Positions 52,159 through 60,705 of a stretch of 64,000 nucleotides of DNA are shown piece after piece. The position numbers were made by a program, and so were the translations under genes. The notes beneath the pieces are model-generated. The model worked only from the letters and a program-made list of their open reading frames with translations. It had not been told where the DNA came from and ran no database searches. This DNA comes from an uncultured Bacteroidia bacterium (GTDB taxonomy: Bacteria; Bacteroidota; Bacteroidia; Bacteroidales; F082): assembly GCA_902774295.1 (NCBI GenBank), contig CACYHP010000001.1, positions 868,001 through 932,000 on the forward strand. Reading direction: 5' to 3'. The number at the start of each line of letters is the position of its first letter. The first letter of the stretch is position 1.

Positions 52159-55131
52159 TTAATTACTTTGACAAAATTTGTTGATTTTTCTTACAATTTC
52201 ATTATGCCCGACAATGGCTTCGGCAGTCTCTATTGCGGTGATCGACACGCCACAAAAACCGTGAATGTTGACGTTCTGTCCGGTGAGATAAAGGTTCTTA
52301 ACCTTAGTAAATACTGACATTTGCGAAAGCATCATGTTGTTACTGTCTTTCTGGAAGCCGTAATTAGAGCCATTTTTGTTGCCGTAGAAATCGCGGATGG
52401 TGAGAGGGGAGGAGGCAAACGAGAACTCAAGGTTTTTGCTGAAGCCAGGATAAATCTGCTCCATCCTGTCGATGATAGCCTGCATCCTCTCAGATTTCCA
52501 GCGCTCGTAGTCGTCGCCACGATGTCCGGTTTTGGTGTCTTCCCATTGCTTGACCTGCTCAAACTCCATCGGACTGATGATAATCATGGTCTCCGCGAAC
52601 TCGCTCTGATTCTCCACGGGTGGCGTCACAAACATAAAACCTTGCGGCCAAACATCCTGATTATCAATGATATAATTGGCGTGATTAATGTATTTGAAAG
52701 TCTTTTCTTTAAACTTGATATAAACCTTGAAGCTCGACGACGACTCCGGAATTGAATGGATTCGTTTCTTGAAAGCCGTCGGGAAAGCGTCCTCGCTGAT
52801 GATTCGCAGAAGCACATCCTGATGCACATCTGAGATATAGTATTGTGCGGAATATGTGTTTCCTTTTTTAGTTAAAACATTTGTAACCGAATGATTATCA
52901 ACGTTTATCTTGACAACTTCCTCGTTGGCAATGACCTCGCCACCACCGTTTTCAATCACTTCTTTCAGCAAATCGGCCATCTGCTGACTGCCGCCTTCAA
53001 ATTGGAAGGTGCCGTTGATGTGCAGAACGCTCAACAAAGCATCGAAGAATGCCGGTGTCATGTCTTTCACACCACCGAATAACGGACTTAGATAATCCAA
53101 CAACCGCTTTAACTTTTGATTGTGTATGTATTTGTCAATCAATGTGTTATATGGCCTTAGGAAGTCTTCGCTGAACTTTGTGAAATTAGGTTCGATAGAT
53201 CTTTCTCGCAGGTAATAAAGGTCTTCCTCTTGCGACAACTCAAAGAGTTTTTCAATGTAATTTTTGATGTTTTCAGCCTCTTCCGGGAATATTTTTGAGA
53301 GATAATTCACGAAATTTTCCTTGCCTTTCGGAAGATAATATGTCGCATTGTCCTCGGTCACTGTCACCACATCGCAAGCATCATCGTCGGTCGATTTTAG
53401 ATGTAGCTTATCGGTAATGCCAAGATAATCAAAGATTTTTCTCAGGTTGCCGTCTTTGTTAAAGCCGCCGAAGATATGCATTCCGGTAGGAAACTCAACG
53501 TTATGCCTATAAAACGACTGCAAGCCTCCGCCGATGATGGCGTTTTTCTCTAAAACAGTGACTTTGTAGCCTTCTTTTGAGAGCAAAGCGCCTGTGACAA
53601 GTCCACCGAGACCGCCTCCGATTATGAGAACTTTTTTCTTGTTAGCCTCGACTATCTGTTTTCTAACTTCATGTTCACCAATGAGTTGTGAGCAGACCGT
53701 CATCGTGCCGACGAGCACTCCGAGCATGCCGTGCGAGTTGATATTTTGACCTACGAGGAACAGATTCGGCACTTTTGTCTTGTAAGAAACCCTTCCTGCT
53801 ATACCTTTTGTAACGTCTTTGGCAAGACCGTAGATCGAGCCGTCAGGCGTGGAGGTGTAGTCGCGGTAGGTAAGAGGCGTAGCTGCATGATAATCTTCGA
53901 TCTTGTCGCGTAATCCTGGAAAATCTTTCTCAACCTTATCGAGCAAACGATCCGCCATTTCTTGCTTAAAGCGTTCATAATCAATGCCTCTGTGACCGAC
54001 TTTTGTGTCTTTCCATTTCGATAAAGCGTCAATAGACATGTAGGAAAGAATCACTCCGCTTTTCGCAAAAACTGGCTTCTTTTCATGACAAAGATGCATG
54101 TAGAGATAACCCTGTGGCCAGTTTTCATCAACATTTCCGGTCATTTTCCATGGCGAATCGGTGTAGAAACCATAGAAATTTGAGTTCCGATAAGGTACAG
54201 CATCATTTTTGAAACGCAGATAAAGCGAGAACACGGAATTGGTGTTGTTGATGTCCCGGATCCTGGATTTATATGCCTCGTTAAAGACGGTATTATCAAC
54301 AATATCAATAAGTTGTTTCGGATTTATATCTGATATTACGACATCGGCAGGATAAAAATCACCGCTTTCAGTTCTGACGCCAATAGCGACTTTGTTTTCC
54401 ACGATAATTTGAGTCACTTTTTTACGTGTCAGCACTCGTCCGCCATAGTGTAACAAAGTGTCATTCAACGCCTTAGCGATGGCGTCGCTGCCTCCGACGA
54501 TGCGATAAGCACCGTTATTGTAAAAATCGAAGATGAAAGCATTCACCGCAAAAGGCGTCTTATCTAACTCCGCCGAATAAAGCGAGATGTTGCCGACCAG
54601 CACATTTTTCAAAAGCGGGTCAGTGATTGTGGCATCAAGAATCTCATTTATACTCTTGAATAACAATTCGTTACTCTTGAAAAAGTTATCGTCATCTAGC
54701 AGTTTCAAGTCGCGATAAGGCGACAGTTCGGCAACCTGCTCAACCAAATCATAATAGCGTTTCAGATTCTCGCGTTGATGCGGAAAACGCTCCGAAAAAC
54801 GTTCAATAAAAGCCTCGCGACCATTAGGAAATTCAAAGCGTTCGCCATTTAGGGAAACGATGTCGTACGCGTTTTCGTCGAGCTTGTCAACAACGATTTT
54901 ATCTTTGATTTTCAGATAGTTAAGGTAGTTTGACAGCACCTTGCCATCATCGAGGCTGCCGATGAAATGCATGCCGGTCTCAAACTTCACACCATCACGT
55001 TGGAAGCACTGCAGACAGCCACCGATCTGGCCCGCTTGCTCCAAAATCGTGACATTATAGCCGTTTTTGGCTAAAATCACGCCAGTGGAAAGACCACCCA
55101 AACCGCTTCCTATGATGATGCACTTTTTCAT
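52159..55131 (-). CDS. Tandem fusion of two CrtI-like FAD oxidoreductases
   Basis: A single frame of 990 residues with two full FAD-dependent desaturase/isomerase-like domains. The first starts CIIIGSGLGGLSTGVILAKNG at residue 4, the second VLIIGGGLGGLVTGALLSKEG at about 498. Both continue with parallel motifs: TGMHFIGSLDDG and TGMHIFGGFNKDG, GGSDAIAKAL and GGSQQMADLL, and each ends with an FAD-binding VKNLYLTGQNVNIHG or VPNLFLVGQNINSHG block. The halves are clearly homologous but diverged. In pigment clusters such enzymes saturate, isomerise or desaturate polyenes. The gene overlaps the MMPL gene by four bases (ATGA) and ends the right-hand unit. Confidence 0.9.
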   Translation of the reverse strand: MKKCIIIGSGLGGLSTGVILAKNGYNVTILEQAGQIGGCLQCFQRDGVKFETGMHFIGSLDDGKVLSNYLNYLKIKDKIVVDKLDENAYDIVSLNGERFEFPNGREAFIERFSERFPHQRENLKRYYDLVEQVAELSPYRDLKLLDDDNFFKSNELLFKSINEILDATITDPLLKNVLVGNISLYSAELDKTPFAVNAFIFDFYNNGAYRIVGGSDAIAKALNDTLLHYGGRVLTRKKVTQIIVENKVAIGVRTESGDFYPADVVISDINPKQLIDIVDNTVFNEAYKSRIRDINNTNSVFSLYLRFKNDAVPYRNSNFYGFYTDSPWKMTGNVDENWPQGYLYMHLCHEKKPVFAKSGVILSYMSIDALSKWKDTKVGHRGIDYERFKQEMADRLLDKVEKDFPGLRDKIEDYHAATPLTYRDYTSTPDGSIYGLAKDVTKGIAGRVSYKTKVPNLFLVGQNINSHGMLGVLVGTMTVCSQLIGEHEVRKQIVEANKKKVLIIGGGLGGLVTGALLSKEGYKVTVLEKNAIIGGGLQSFYRHNVEFPTGMHIFGGFNKDGNLRKIFDYLGITDKLHLKSTDDDACDVVTVTEDNATYYLPKGKENFVNYLSKIFPEEAENIKNYIEKLFELSQEEDLYYLRERSIEPNFTKFSEDFLRPYNTLIDKYIHNQKLKRLLDYLSPLFGGVKDMTPAFFDALLSVLHINGTFQFEGGSQQMADLLKEVIENGGGEVIANEEVVKINVDNHSVTNVLTKKGNTYSAQYYISDVHQDVLLRIISEDAFPTAFKKRIHSIPESSSSFKVYIKFKEKTFKYINHANYIIDNQDVWPQGFMFVTPPVENQSEFAETMIIISPMEFEQVKQWEDTKTGHRGDDYERWKSERMQAIIDRMEQIYPGFSKNLEFSFASSPLTIRDFYGNKNGSNYGFQKDSNNMMLSQMSVFTKVKNLYLTGQNVNIHGFCGVSITAIETAEAIVGHNEIVRKINKFCQSN

Positions 55132-58100
55132 TTCAGAAATGATTGATTATCAATTAAATAATCGTATGTTGTGAGAACTTTATCGTCTTTTACAAAATGC
55201 AGGTTGTTAGGGATATAGCTGCAATGCGACGCGATAAGATATTTGTCTTCGTCAGCCTCAAAAGCATAAATCTGCGTGTCGCGATGCACCAAAGCTATCG
55301 TCCATGCGAGTTCACCCAAGCCGCTGTTTGTGATGGCTATACTGCTGTAATTCAGTGAGTTAATCTCGTTGGCATGAGCTTTAATCTTTTTCAAACAAGC
55401 ACGAACTGAGCGCTCAACGTCGTTACCTTTATATATATATTTGTATCTCACAAACGGCAAAACATAGTCTACGTCTTTGCGTTCTTTCCTGATTTCTTCA
55501 AGATGCTTAATATAATAGTCGTGGAATTGCGTTCTTAACTCTTTGGCATCCATTGACTTAACCTCATCAATCGGCATCCTTTGTCCGACCTCGACATACA
55601 AATTGCCTTCTCTCAGGACGAAATCGTTTTTCGGCATCACATCATGCGCGCCGTGGATGAAAATCGGTAAAATATCAACGTTCAAAGCTTGTGCCAGCTG
55701 GAAGGCGCCTTTGTGGAAACGTATGATCTCGCCGGTCACTGAACGCGTGCCTTCTGGGAAGACAACCACGGAATAGCCACGTTTTACAAGGCTTTGCAAA
55801 CGTTCAACGTTCTTGTCGTAGCCGTCAGAAACAGGATAGAACTCAGCAAACCTGATTATAACACCATAGATAGGGTTCTTCCAGACCCAGTCGGTGGTAA
55901 GCAAAACGACTTTCGGATGAAGCATCATTGTGCAAAGCAAATCAAGGTGCGACTGGTGGTTTGTGATGATGACAGCAGGCCTATCGAACTTCTCGCCGTA
56001 CTTATTTTCAAGGTGGAATTTAACACCAGGAAGAAGTTTCAACGCGATGCGCATGAAATACATTATCATTTGGTGATAACGATAGCGTTTGTTCTTGGTG
56101 CGAGGCCATAATACTATGTAAATCAACGTTAAAGGCGTTACTATAACGAAAGCTGACAAGAAGAAGACTAACAGCGTCAAAGCGGTGTAAAGCATGCGTT
56201 TAAGCGTCAATGGCACCTCGCGAAGCTGGCCTTTTTTCTTGGTAAGCCAGCCGAAGACGATAGGAGGGAGGTAACATGCCATGAACACAACCGTTGCCAT
56301 GCCGATGATAGCCACCTCAGCAAACGACTTCATCGCCGGGTGTTTTGCGAATATCAGTGTGCCAATGCCGATAAACATCAGGATTCCTGAGAGAATCACG
56401 CTGTTACGGTAGTTTTTCAGCATTTTTTTGCCGTAAGCATACTCATAGAGCAGTCCCTCGGTAATAAAAATGGTGTAATCATCGCCTTGACCGAAGATGA
56501 ACGTCGCCAAGATGATGTTGACGATATTGAATTTTATTGCACTTAAGTGCATGATTCCCAATATCCAAGCCCATCCGATGGTGAGCGGCAAGAAGGCTAA
56601 AATTGATAATTCAAGTCTGCCGAACGACACACAAAGGAAGAAGAAAACGACGATGCTGCACACGTATAAGATGTAGTCGAAGTCATCGGATAGCGCATTG
56701 ACGAGGTTGTTGCCCACATCGCTGATGCTGAAAGCGAAGGAATTCTCTGGCAATGCCTGCCGCAGCTGCTGTTTCAGCAATTCTGACTCACTGGCTGGGA
56801 CCTTAACAAAATCGACGATTCTCGTCAAAGAATCATGTTGCAAAGTGTAAGTCTTGCACAACTCCGCCAAGGCTTCCATTTCATCTACTGACTTTGTAAC
56901 ATATTGTTTGTCAATGTTTTGTGTAAACATTTTGAAAGCTTCTGGAGTAAAACCGACTTTTACAGCTTCTTTTTTTACTGTTTCTGCGATATCTGCGTGC
57001 CTTTGCCAGAAATCAGTCCATTTTTCAAGCGATTGCTGCTGTTTTTCAATTGATGGGAGCAAGCCGTTTGGACCGGAAATGGATGTAGATGGGTGTAGAG
57101 ACGGATGAAAATCCGTCTTCAAATTATTAATTATCACCTCATTTTTTTCCAAAGCCTCCTGCAGATCCTTGCCTTCCGAAACGACATAGATCAAATCTGT
57201 CTCACCATCATTATTTAACGACTCACTCAAGATTGCCAAATCTTCTTTCTGTTGCTCCGTCATGTAATTGATGTTGTGCAAATCGGCGTCGAAGACTGTA
57301 TCTTGACTGAAGTAACTGAGTATCAAGGTGATAATAACAATCGGCCAGAAAGCGTAGAGCTTGACTTTTCTCCATTTCTCTGATGGCTCCTTGCCGCTGT
57401 CGACGAAGAGTTTGTGCGTTTTCTTTGGTGATACCGCAAACAAAGGCAGGAAAATCATCACGAACAGTATCGTGCCCACCAACATTAAAGCTCCGAAAAG
57501 TCCCAAGTCGTGCATCGCCTCCGCTTTCACGAAGATCAGACAGGCAAAAGCCGCCACAGTGGTGATATTGCCAATAACCAAAGGCTGAATCACGTCTTTT
57601 AGCGCCTCGCGTTTGTTTGGCTCTTGCTTGATATGGTCAAGATAATGAAGCGGGTAATTCACGGCAATGCCAACAATCACTGAGCCTATGCCCACCACGA
57701 TGATGGAGATGCTGGCTTTGAAAAGCGCAATTATAGCCAAAGCGAAAACCCAGCCGAAGAGGATGGAAATGCCAAGCCATAAAAGGTTGCGTTTTCTTGC
57801 CATCGTAAACATTAAGATGCTGAAAATCAATACAATAGCGAGTGCGATGGACAGGAAACTGTCGTTTTTGACCTGTTGTGCATTGGTAACTGCAATAGTT
57901 GGCGCTCCAATAGCAGAAATCTTCACATTTTGATGTTGTTCTTCAGTCAAACTGATGACATTATCAATCAAATTTACAAGGATGGCATTGTTTTTGGTGT
58001 CGCTGCCCGAGAAAGGGGAGGTTAGGAACGCAAATGCTTTGTCACCAGCTTCGTTGAAAAGATATTCATCTTCAACACGATAGCCTTCAGTGGCGTTGAG

Positions 58101-58658
58101 GGCGTTAAGGCGTTGAAGCGTTGGCGAATAGAGATTCAATGGGTCGGCCTGCACGCCTTCGATGACGAAGCTCGCCGTCGGAAACGCCAGCATCCGCTTG
58201 ATGTTCTGCATGCATGTCGCCACATAATCAGGCTCAGCAAGCAGCGAATCCATACGTCTATAGTCGTCGTCAGTCAAAAACAACGGCTGATTTTGACGGA
58301 TGAAATCGATGGCATCGAAGACCAATCCGTCATCAACTTTGCATCGTAAGTCGCTGACTAATAAAGCAGTATCTGATTCTTCCCAATTCGATTCGAAATC
58401 ATCCAAGGCACTCATCAATTCGTCCATGTCGTCGCCTGAAAAGATGACTGTGATTTGTCCTTGGTTGCTCAAATCGTCGTAAACAGAGGTGTATTTCTCC
58501 TTTTCTGGGTCTGTTGGCAGGAAGTCGGCTATGTTTTCCTTGTAATCAAGTTTTAATGCTGAAAATACGCATAATGCGATGATTATCAATAATAAAACTA
58601 TTGAAAAGGCCTTCTTTTTCGACAAGAAGTCGTATATTTTAAGGAAGAACTTAGTCAT
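55128..58658 (-). CDS. MMPL exporter fused to a PlsC acyltransferase and a Rossmann tail
   Basis: A single frame of 1176 residues. The first ~820 form an MMPL/RND-type transporter: a membrane span at about residue 18, a periplasmic loop, two six-helix bundles (IVVGIGSVIVGIAVNYPLHY; NIILATFIFGQGDDYTIFI), resembling ApeM-like exporters of aryl-polyene clusters. Residues about 880-1060 are an AGPAT domain with NHQSHLDLL (about 900) and FPEGTRSVTGE (about 967). The last ~95 residues (SIAITNSGLGELAW, IYAFEADEDKYLIA, YDYLIDNQ) look like half of a class I methyltransferase fold. It presumably exports and acylates the polyene lipid. A small palindrome at 57094-57118 lies within. Confidence 0.9.
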   Translation of the reverse strand: MTKFFLKIYDFLSKKKAFSIVLLLIIIALCVFSALKLDYKENIADFLPTDPEKEKYTSVYDDLSNQGQITVIFSGDDMDELMSALDDFESNWEESDTALLVSDLRCKVDDGLVFDAIDFIRQNQPLFLTDDDYRRMDSLLAEPDYVATCMQNIKRMLAFPTASFVIEGVQADPLNLYSPTLQRLNALNATEGYRVEDEYLFNEAGDKAFAFLTSPFSGSDTKNNAILVNLIDNVISLTEEQHQNVKISAIGAPTIAVTNAQQVKNDSFLSIALAIVLIFSILMFTMARKRNLLWLGISILFGWVFALAIIALFKASISIIVVGIGSVIVGIAVNYPLHYLDHIKQEPNKREALKDVIQPLVIGNITTVAAFACLIFVKAEAMHDLGLFGALMLVGTILFVMIFLPLFAVSPKKTHKLFVDSGKEPSEKWRKVKLYAFWPIVIITLILSYFSQDTVFDADLHNINYMTEQQKEDLAILSESLNNDGETDLIYVVSEGKDLQEALEKNEVIINNLKTDFHPSLHPSTSISGPNGLLPSIEKQQQSLEKWTDFWQRHADIAETVKKEAVKVGFTPEAFKMFTQNIDKQYVTKSVDEMEALAELCKTYTLQHDSLTRIVDFVKVPASESELLKQQLRQALPENSFAFSISDVGNNLVNALSDDFDYILYVCSIVVFFFLCVSFGRLELSILAFLPLTIGWAWILGIMHLSAIKFNIVNIILATFIFGQGDDYTIFITEGLLYEYAYGKKMLKNYRNSVILSGILMFIGIGTLIFAKHPAMKSFAEVAIIGMATVVFMACYLPPIVFGWLTKKKGQLREVPLTLKRMLYTALTLLVFFLSAFVIVTPLTLIYIVLWPRTKNKRYRYHQMIMYFMRIALKLLPGVKFHLENKYGEKFDRPAVIITNHQSHLDLLCTMMLHPKVVLLTTDWVWKNPIYGVIIRFAEFYPVSDGYDKNVERLQSLVKRGYSVVVFPEGTRSVTGEIIRFHKGAFQLAQALNVDILPIFIHGAHDVMPKNDFVLREGNLYVEVGQRMPIDEVKSMDAKELRTQFHDYYIKHLEEIRKERKDVDYVLPFVRYKYIYKGNDVERSVRACLKKIKAHANEINSLNYSSIAITNSGLGELAWTIALVHRDTQIYAFEADEDKYLIASHCSYIPNNLHFVKDDKVLTTYDYLIDNQSFLK
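57094..57118. repeat. GTAGAGACGGAT palindrome inside the MMPL gene
   Basis: AGACGGAT / ATCCGTCT arms with a 4-base loop, preceded by TGTAG as in the elements at 27590 and 46732. In the MMPL frame it codes for part of LKTDFHPSLHPSTS, a periplasmic loop segment. Confidence 0.55.
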
Positions 58659-59400
58659 GCGACCTCCTTCTTCTAATATAACGTGAAGGCAGACCGTAAA
58701 TCACCGCCAGAATGCATAAAAATGTGTTTAACACGCTGATTCTGAAGAAGTCCCAGAACGGACGGAAGTGTGTGACGCGTTCCTCGGCTTTCGGATAGAA
58801 CACGTTAATTTTAATAGGTATCAGGTCGGTTCCACGCCATGCAGCTCCAACCAACAGCTCTAATTCTGCTTCATATCGTGAAGTCAAAAACCGCAGACTC
58901 GGCAGGTTTTTCAATGGATACAGACGATAGCCTGTTTGGGTGTCTGGCAGATTGACGCCTGTTTGAACCTTGAACCAGAAATTGGAAAACTTGTTCGCGA
59001 AGGTGTTTTTTCCAGGCATATTCTCCTCGTTGAGGTTGCGACTTCCTACTATCAAGGCGTTTGGATGTGTCTCTAAGGTCTTGATAAACAATGGAATATC
59101 TTCCGGGAAATGCTGACCGTCGCTGTCAATGCTTATGGCGTAATCGAAGCCGAGGTCCTGCGCTTTTTTGAACCCTTGTTTGAGAGCATAGCCTTTGCCT
59201 CTGTTTTTACCATAATCGACAACGGTAATCTTATCTCCAAATGAAGCTAAAATTTCAGCGGAAGTGTCTGAGCATCCGTCGTTTACGACTATCACATCGG
59301 GGCAGAACTGCAAAGTGCGTTCCACCACGTCACGCAGAGTGCCGCCGTTATTGTATGTCGGCATCACCACGCAAATTTTCGATGTATTAGAGTCGTACAT
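58651..59400 (-). CDS. Family 2 glycosyltransferase
   Basis: Inverting GT-A glycosyltransferase of 249 residues. ICVVMPTYNNGGTLRDVVE opens the nucleotide-binding domain, IVVNDGCSDTSAEIL holds the first Asp, DYAISIDSDGQHFPEDI the DxD, and GYRLYPLKNLPSLRF the acceptor region. The C-terminus has one or two hydrophobic helices (FRISVLNTFLCILAVIYGLP), so it probably sits at the membrane and uses a polyprenyl or lipid acceptor. It overlaps the dehydratase gene by 14 bases and the MMPL gene by 8. Similar enzymes occur in aryl-polyene clusters. Confidence 0.88.
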   Translation of the reverse strand: MYDSNTSKICVVMPTYNNGGTLRDVVERTLQFCPDVIVVNDGCSDTSAEILASFGDKITVVDYGKNRGKGYALKQGFKKAQDLGFDYAISIDSDGQHFPEDIPLFIKTLETHPNALIVGSRNLNEENMPGKNTFANKFSNFWFKVQTGVNLPDTQTGYRLYPLKNLPSLRFLTSRYEAELELLVGAAWRGTDLIPIKINVFYPKAEERVTHFRPFWDFFRISVLNTFLCILAVIYGLPSRYIRRRRSHD

Positions 59401-59764
59401 TACTGAAAATCAATGATATTTTAGCGTAAACCATGGCATCGTCGCTTACAACGACTTGAGCCTTGACGCCGTTTTCGTCCTCGACGATATTTGAAAAACT
59501 ATATCTTATTTTTTTACCCTCTTCAGGTATTATCACCATCAAAAATTTGACGTTTTTAATGCTTTGCAGATAGAGCTTGTGACCGAGCTTGTTTTCGAGT
59601 AATTCACCGGCGGCTTGAATGACGCAAACGCCAGGCGTTATTGGACTTCCAGGAAAATGAGACTTGTAAATGGGATGCTCTGGATTGGTTCGCAAAACAG
59701 CCTCGAAACCATTGTCGCTATCGTTTGTCGATTCTATTATGAAAAAGCCTTCTGTCAGTCGCAT
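59387..59764 (-). CDS. Hot-dog-fold 3-hydroxyacyl-ACP dehydratase (FabZ-like)
   Basis: Protein of 125 residues with the FabZ pattern HPIYKSHFPGSPITPGVCVIQAAGELL; the catalytic His is in KSHFPG, and the central-helix residue usually Glu or Asp reads Ala/Gly in VIQAAGELLEN. It would dehydrate 3-hydroxyacyl-ACP intermediates to give the conjugated double bonds of a polyene. It overlaps both neighbours (LolA-like by 10 bases, glycosyltransferase by 14), placing it firmly in the operon. Confidence 0.85.
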   Translation of the reverse strand: MRLTEGFFIIESTNDSDNGFEAVLRTNPEHPIYKSHFPGSPITPGVCVIQAAGELLENKLGHKLYLQSIKNVKFLMVIIPEEGKKIRYSFSNIVEDENGVKAQVVVSDDAMVYAKISLIFSNVRL

Positions 59765-60348
59765 AACTCGTTGATTTTCATGTCATAAAACTGTATTGTC
59801 GTCACATCGCCGCTCGCCTCGGTCATCTCCACTTTATTGATGATATTATTTGACTTAGCGAAGTAAAAAGTGAGCATTGAGAACATGCGTTTCATGTTGT
59901 GCTTTTTAGGCTTCATCTCGGCTTTCCAAAACTCGCCGTCATCAGTAATTGCTACGTCAAACATTGATTTGTCGAAAAGCTTCTGGCCTGTCGCGCTACT
60001 CATGATGATGCTCACAATTCCTTGATACATCCTGCCTGATTTGGCATCGAGCACTTCTTCATTCCCATCGGTAATCTTAGTGATTTTTTCACCGTCGACT
60101 AAAAGCGCGAATGAATAGGGTGATGTGTATTCCCAACGCATCTTATCAGGTGAATTATAATTCATAAGTCCTTCAGACACAGTCGGTTCTGCGAGCATTG
60201 CCATCGTTTTTTGTTGTGTAAAACGACAGTTCATGCATTGCATTGAGGCTGCTTGTTGGGTAAGCATTTCCATAATTTCATCGTTCGATTGAGCGAAGCT
60301 GAAAATGCTTGTAAGCATCAGAAAACCAATGAGATATAACTTTTTCAT
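59755..60348 (-). CDS. LolA-like periplasmic lipoprotein carrier
   Basis: Protein of 197 residues with signal peptide MKKLYLIGFLMLTSIFSFAQ. It has the LolA open-barrel pattern: CMNCRFTQQKTMAMLAEPTVSEGLMNY, PDKMRWEYTSPYSFALLVDGEKI, and KMEM-like strands at the end (EMTEASGDVTTIQFYDM). ApeL-type LolA proteins are standard parts of aryl-polyene clusters, where they are thought to carry the lipid-linked polyene to the outer membrane. One base separates it from the upstream transporter gene. Confidence 0.87.
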   Translation of the reverse strand: MKKLYLIGFLMLTSIFSFAQSNDEIMEMLTQQAASMQCMNCRFTQQKTMAMLAEPTVSEGLMNYNSPDKMRWEYTSPYSFALLVDGEKITKITDGNEEVLDAKSGRMYQGIVSIIMSSATGQKLFDKSMFDVAITDDGEFWKAEMKPKKHNMKRMFSMLTFYFAKSNNIINKVEMTEASGDVTTIQFYDMKINELCD

Positions 60349-60349
60349 A

Positions 60350-60703
60350 TCATTTCATGATTAAGAAACAACCAGCTACGACGAGTATCAGACCAATCCA
60401 ACGAGAGAACGGCACTGCTTCGCCGAAAACGAGCCATGCTGCTATCATTCCGAACACAAAAGAGAGGCTGGTGAGGGGATAGGCTTGACTGAACGGGAAT
60501 TTTTTCAAAATGTAAAGCCACATCACCGTTGCAATGCCGAAACTGACACCGCAGGCGAGTAGCCACCAGTCGACCAAAACGGCTTTGAAATATGTCCAAG
60601 TCCATTCAAATTTTGGAAGTTTCTCCATCGCGAGCTTCAGGAAAACCTGACCTCCAGCAAGGAAAAACGTCTGCAACGATACAAGTCCTATCAGTCTCCA
60701 CAT
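60350..60703 (-). CDS. Small EamA/SMR-type membrane transporter
   Basis: Protein of 117 residues with four predicted membrane spans (about 3-23, 45-67, 72-92, 98-115). Motifs GGQVFLKLAMEKLP, FPFSQAYPLTSLSFVFGMIAAWLVFGE and LILVVAGCFLI match the small-multidrug-resistance/ArnE-type branch of the drug/metabolite superfamily. Such dimeric proteins flip lipid-linked sugars or export small molecules. Within this operon a role in flipping a lipid-linked intermediate is plausible. Confidence 0.83.
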   Translation of the reverse strand: MWRLIGLVSLQTFFLAGGQVFLKLAMEKLPKFEWTWTYFKAVLVDWWLLACGVSFGIATVMWLYILKKFPFSQAYPLTSLSFVFGMIAAWLVFGEAVPFSRWIGLILVVAGCFLIMK

Positions 60704-60705
60704 AA

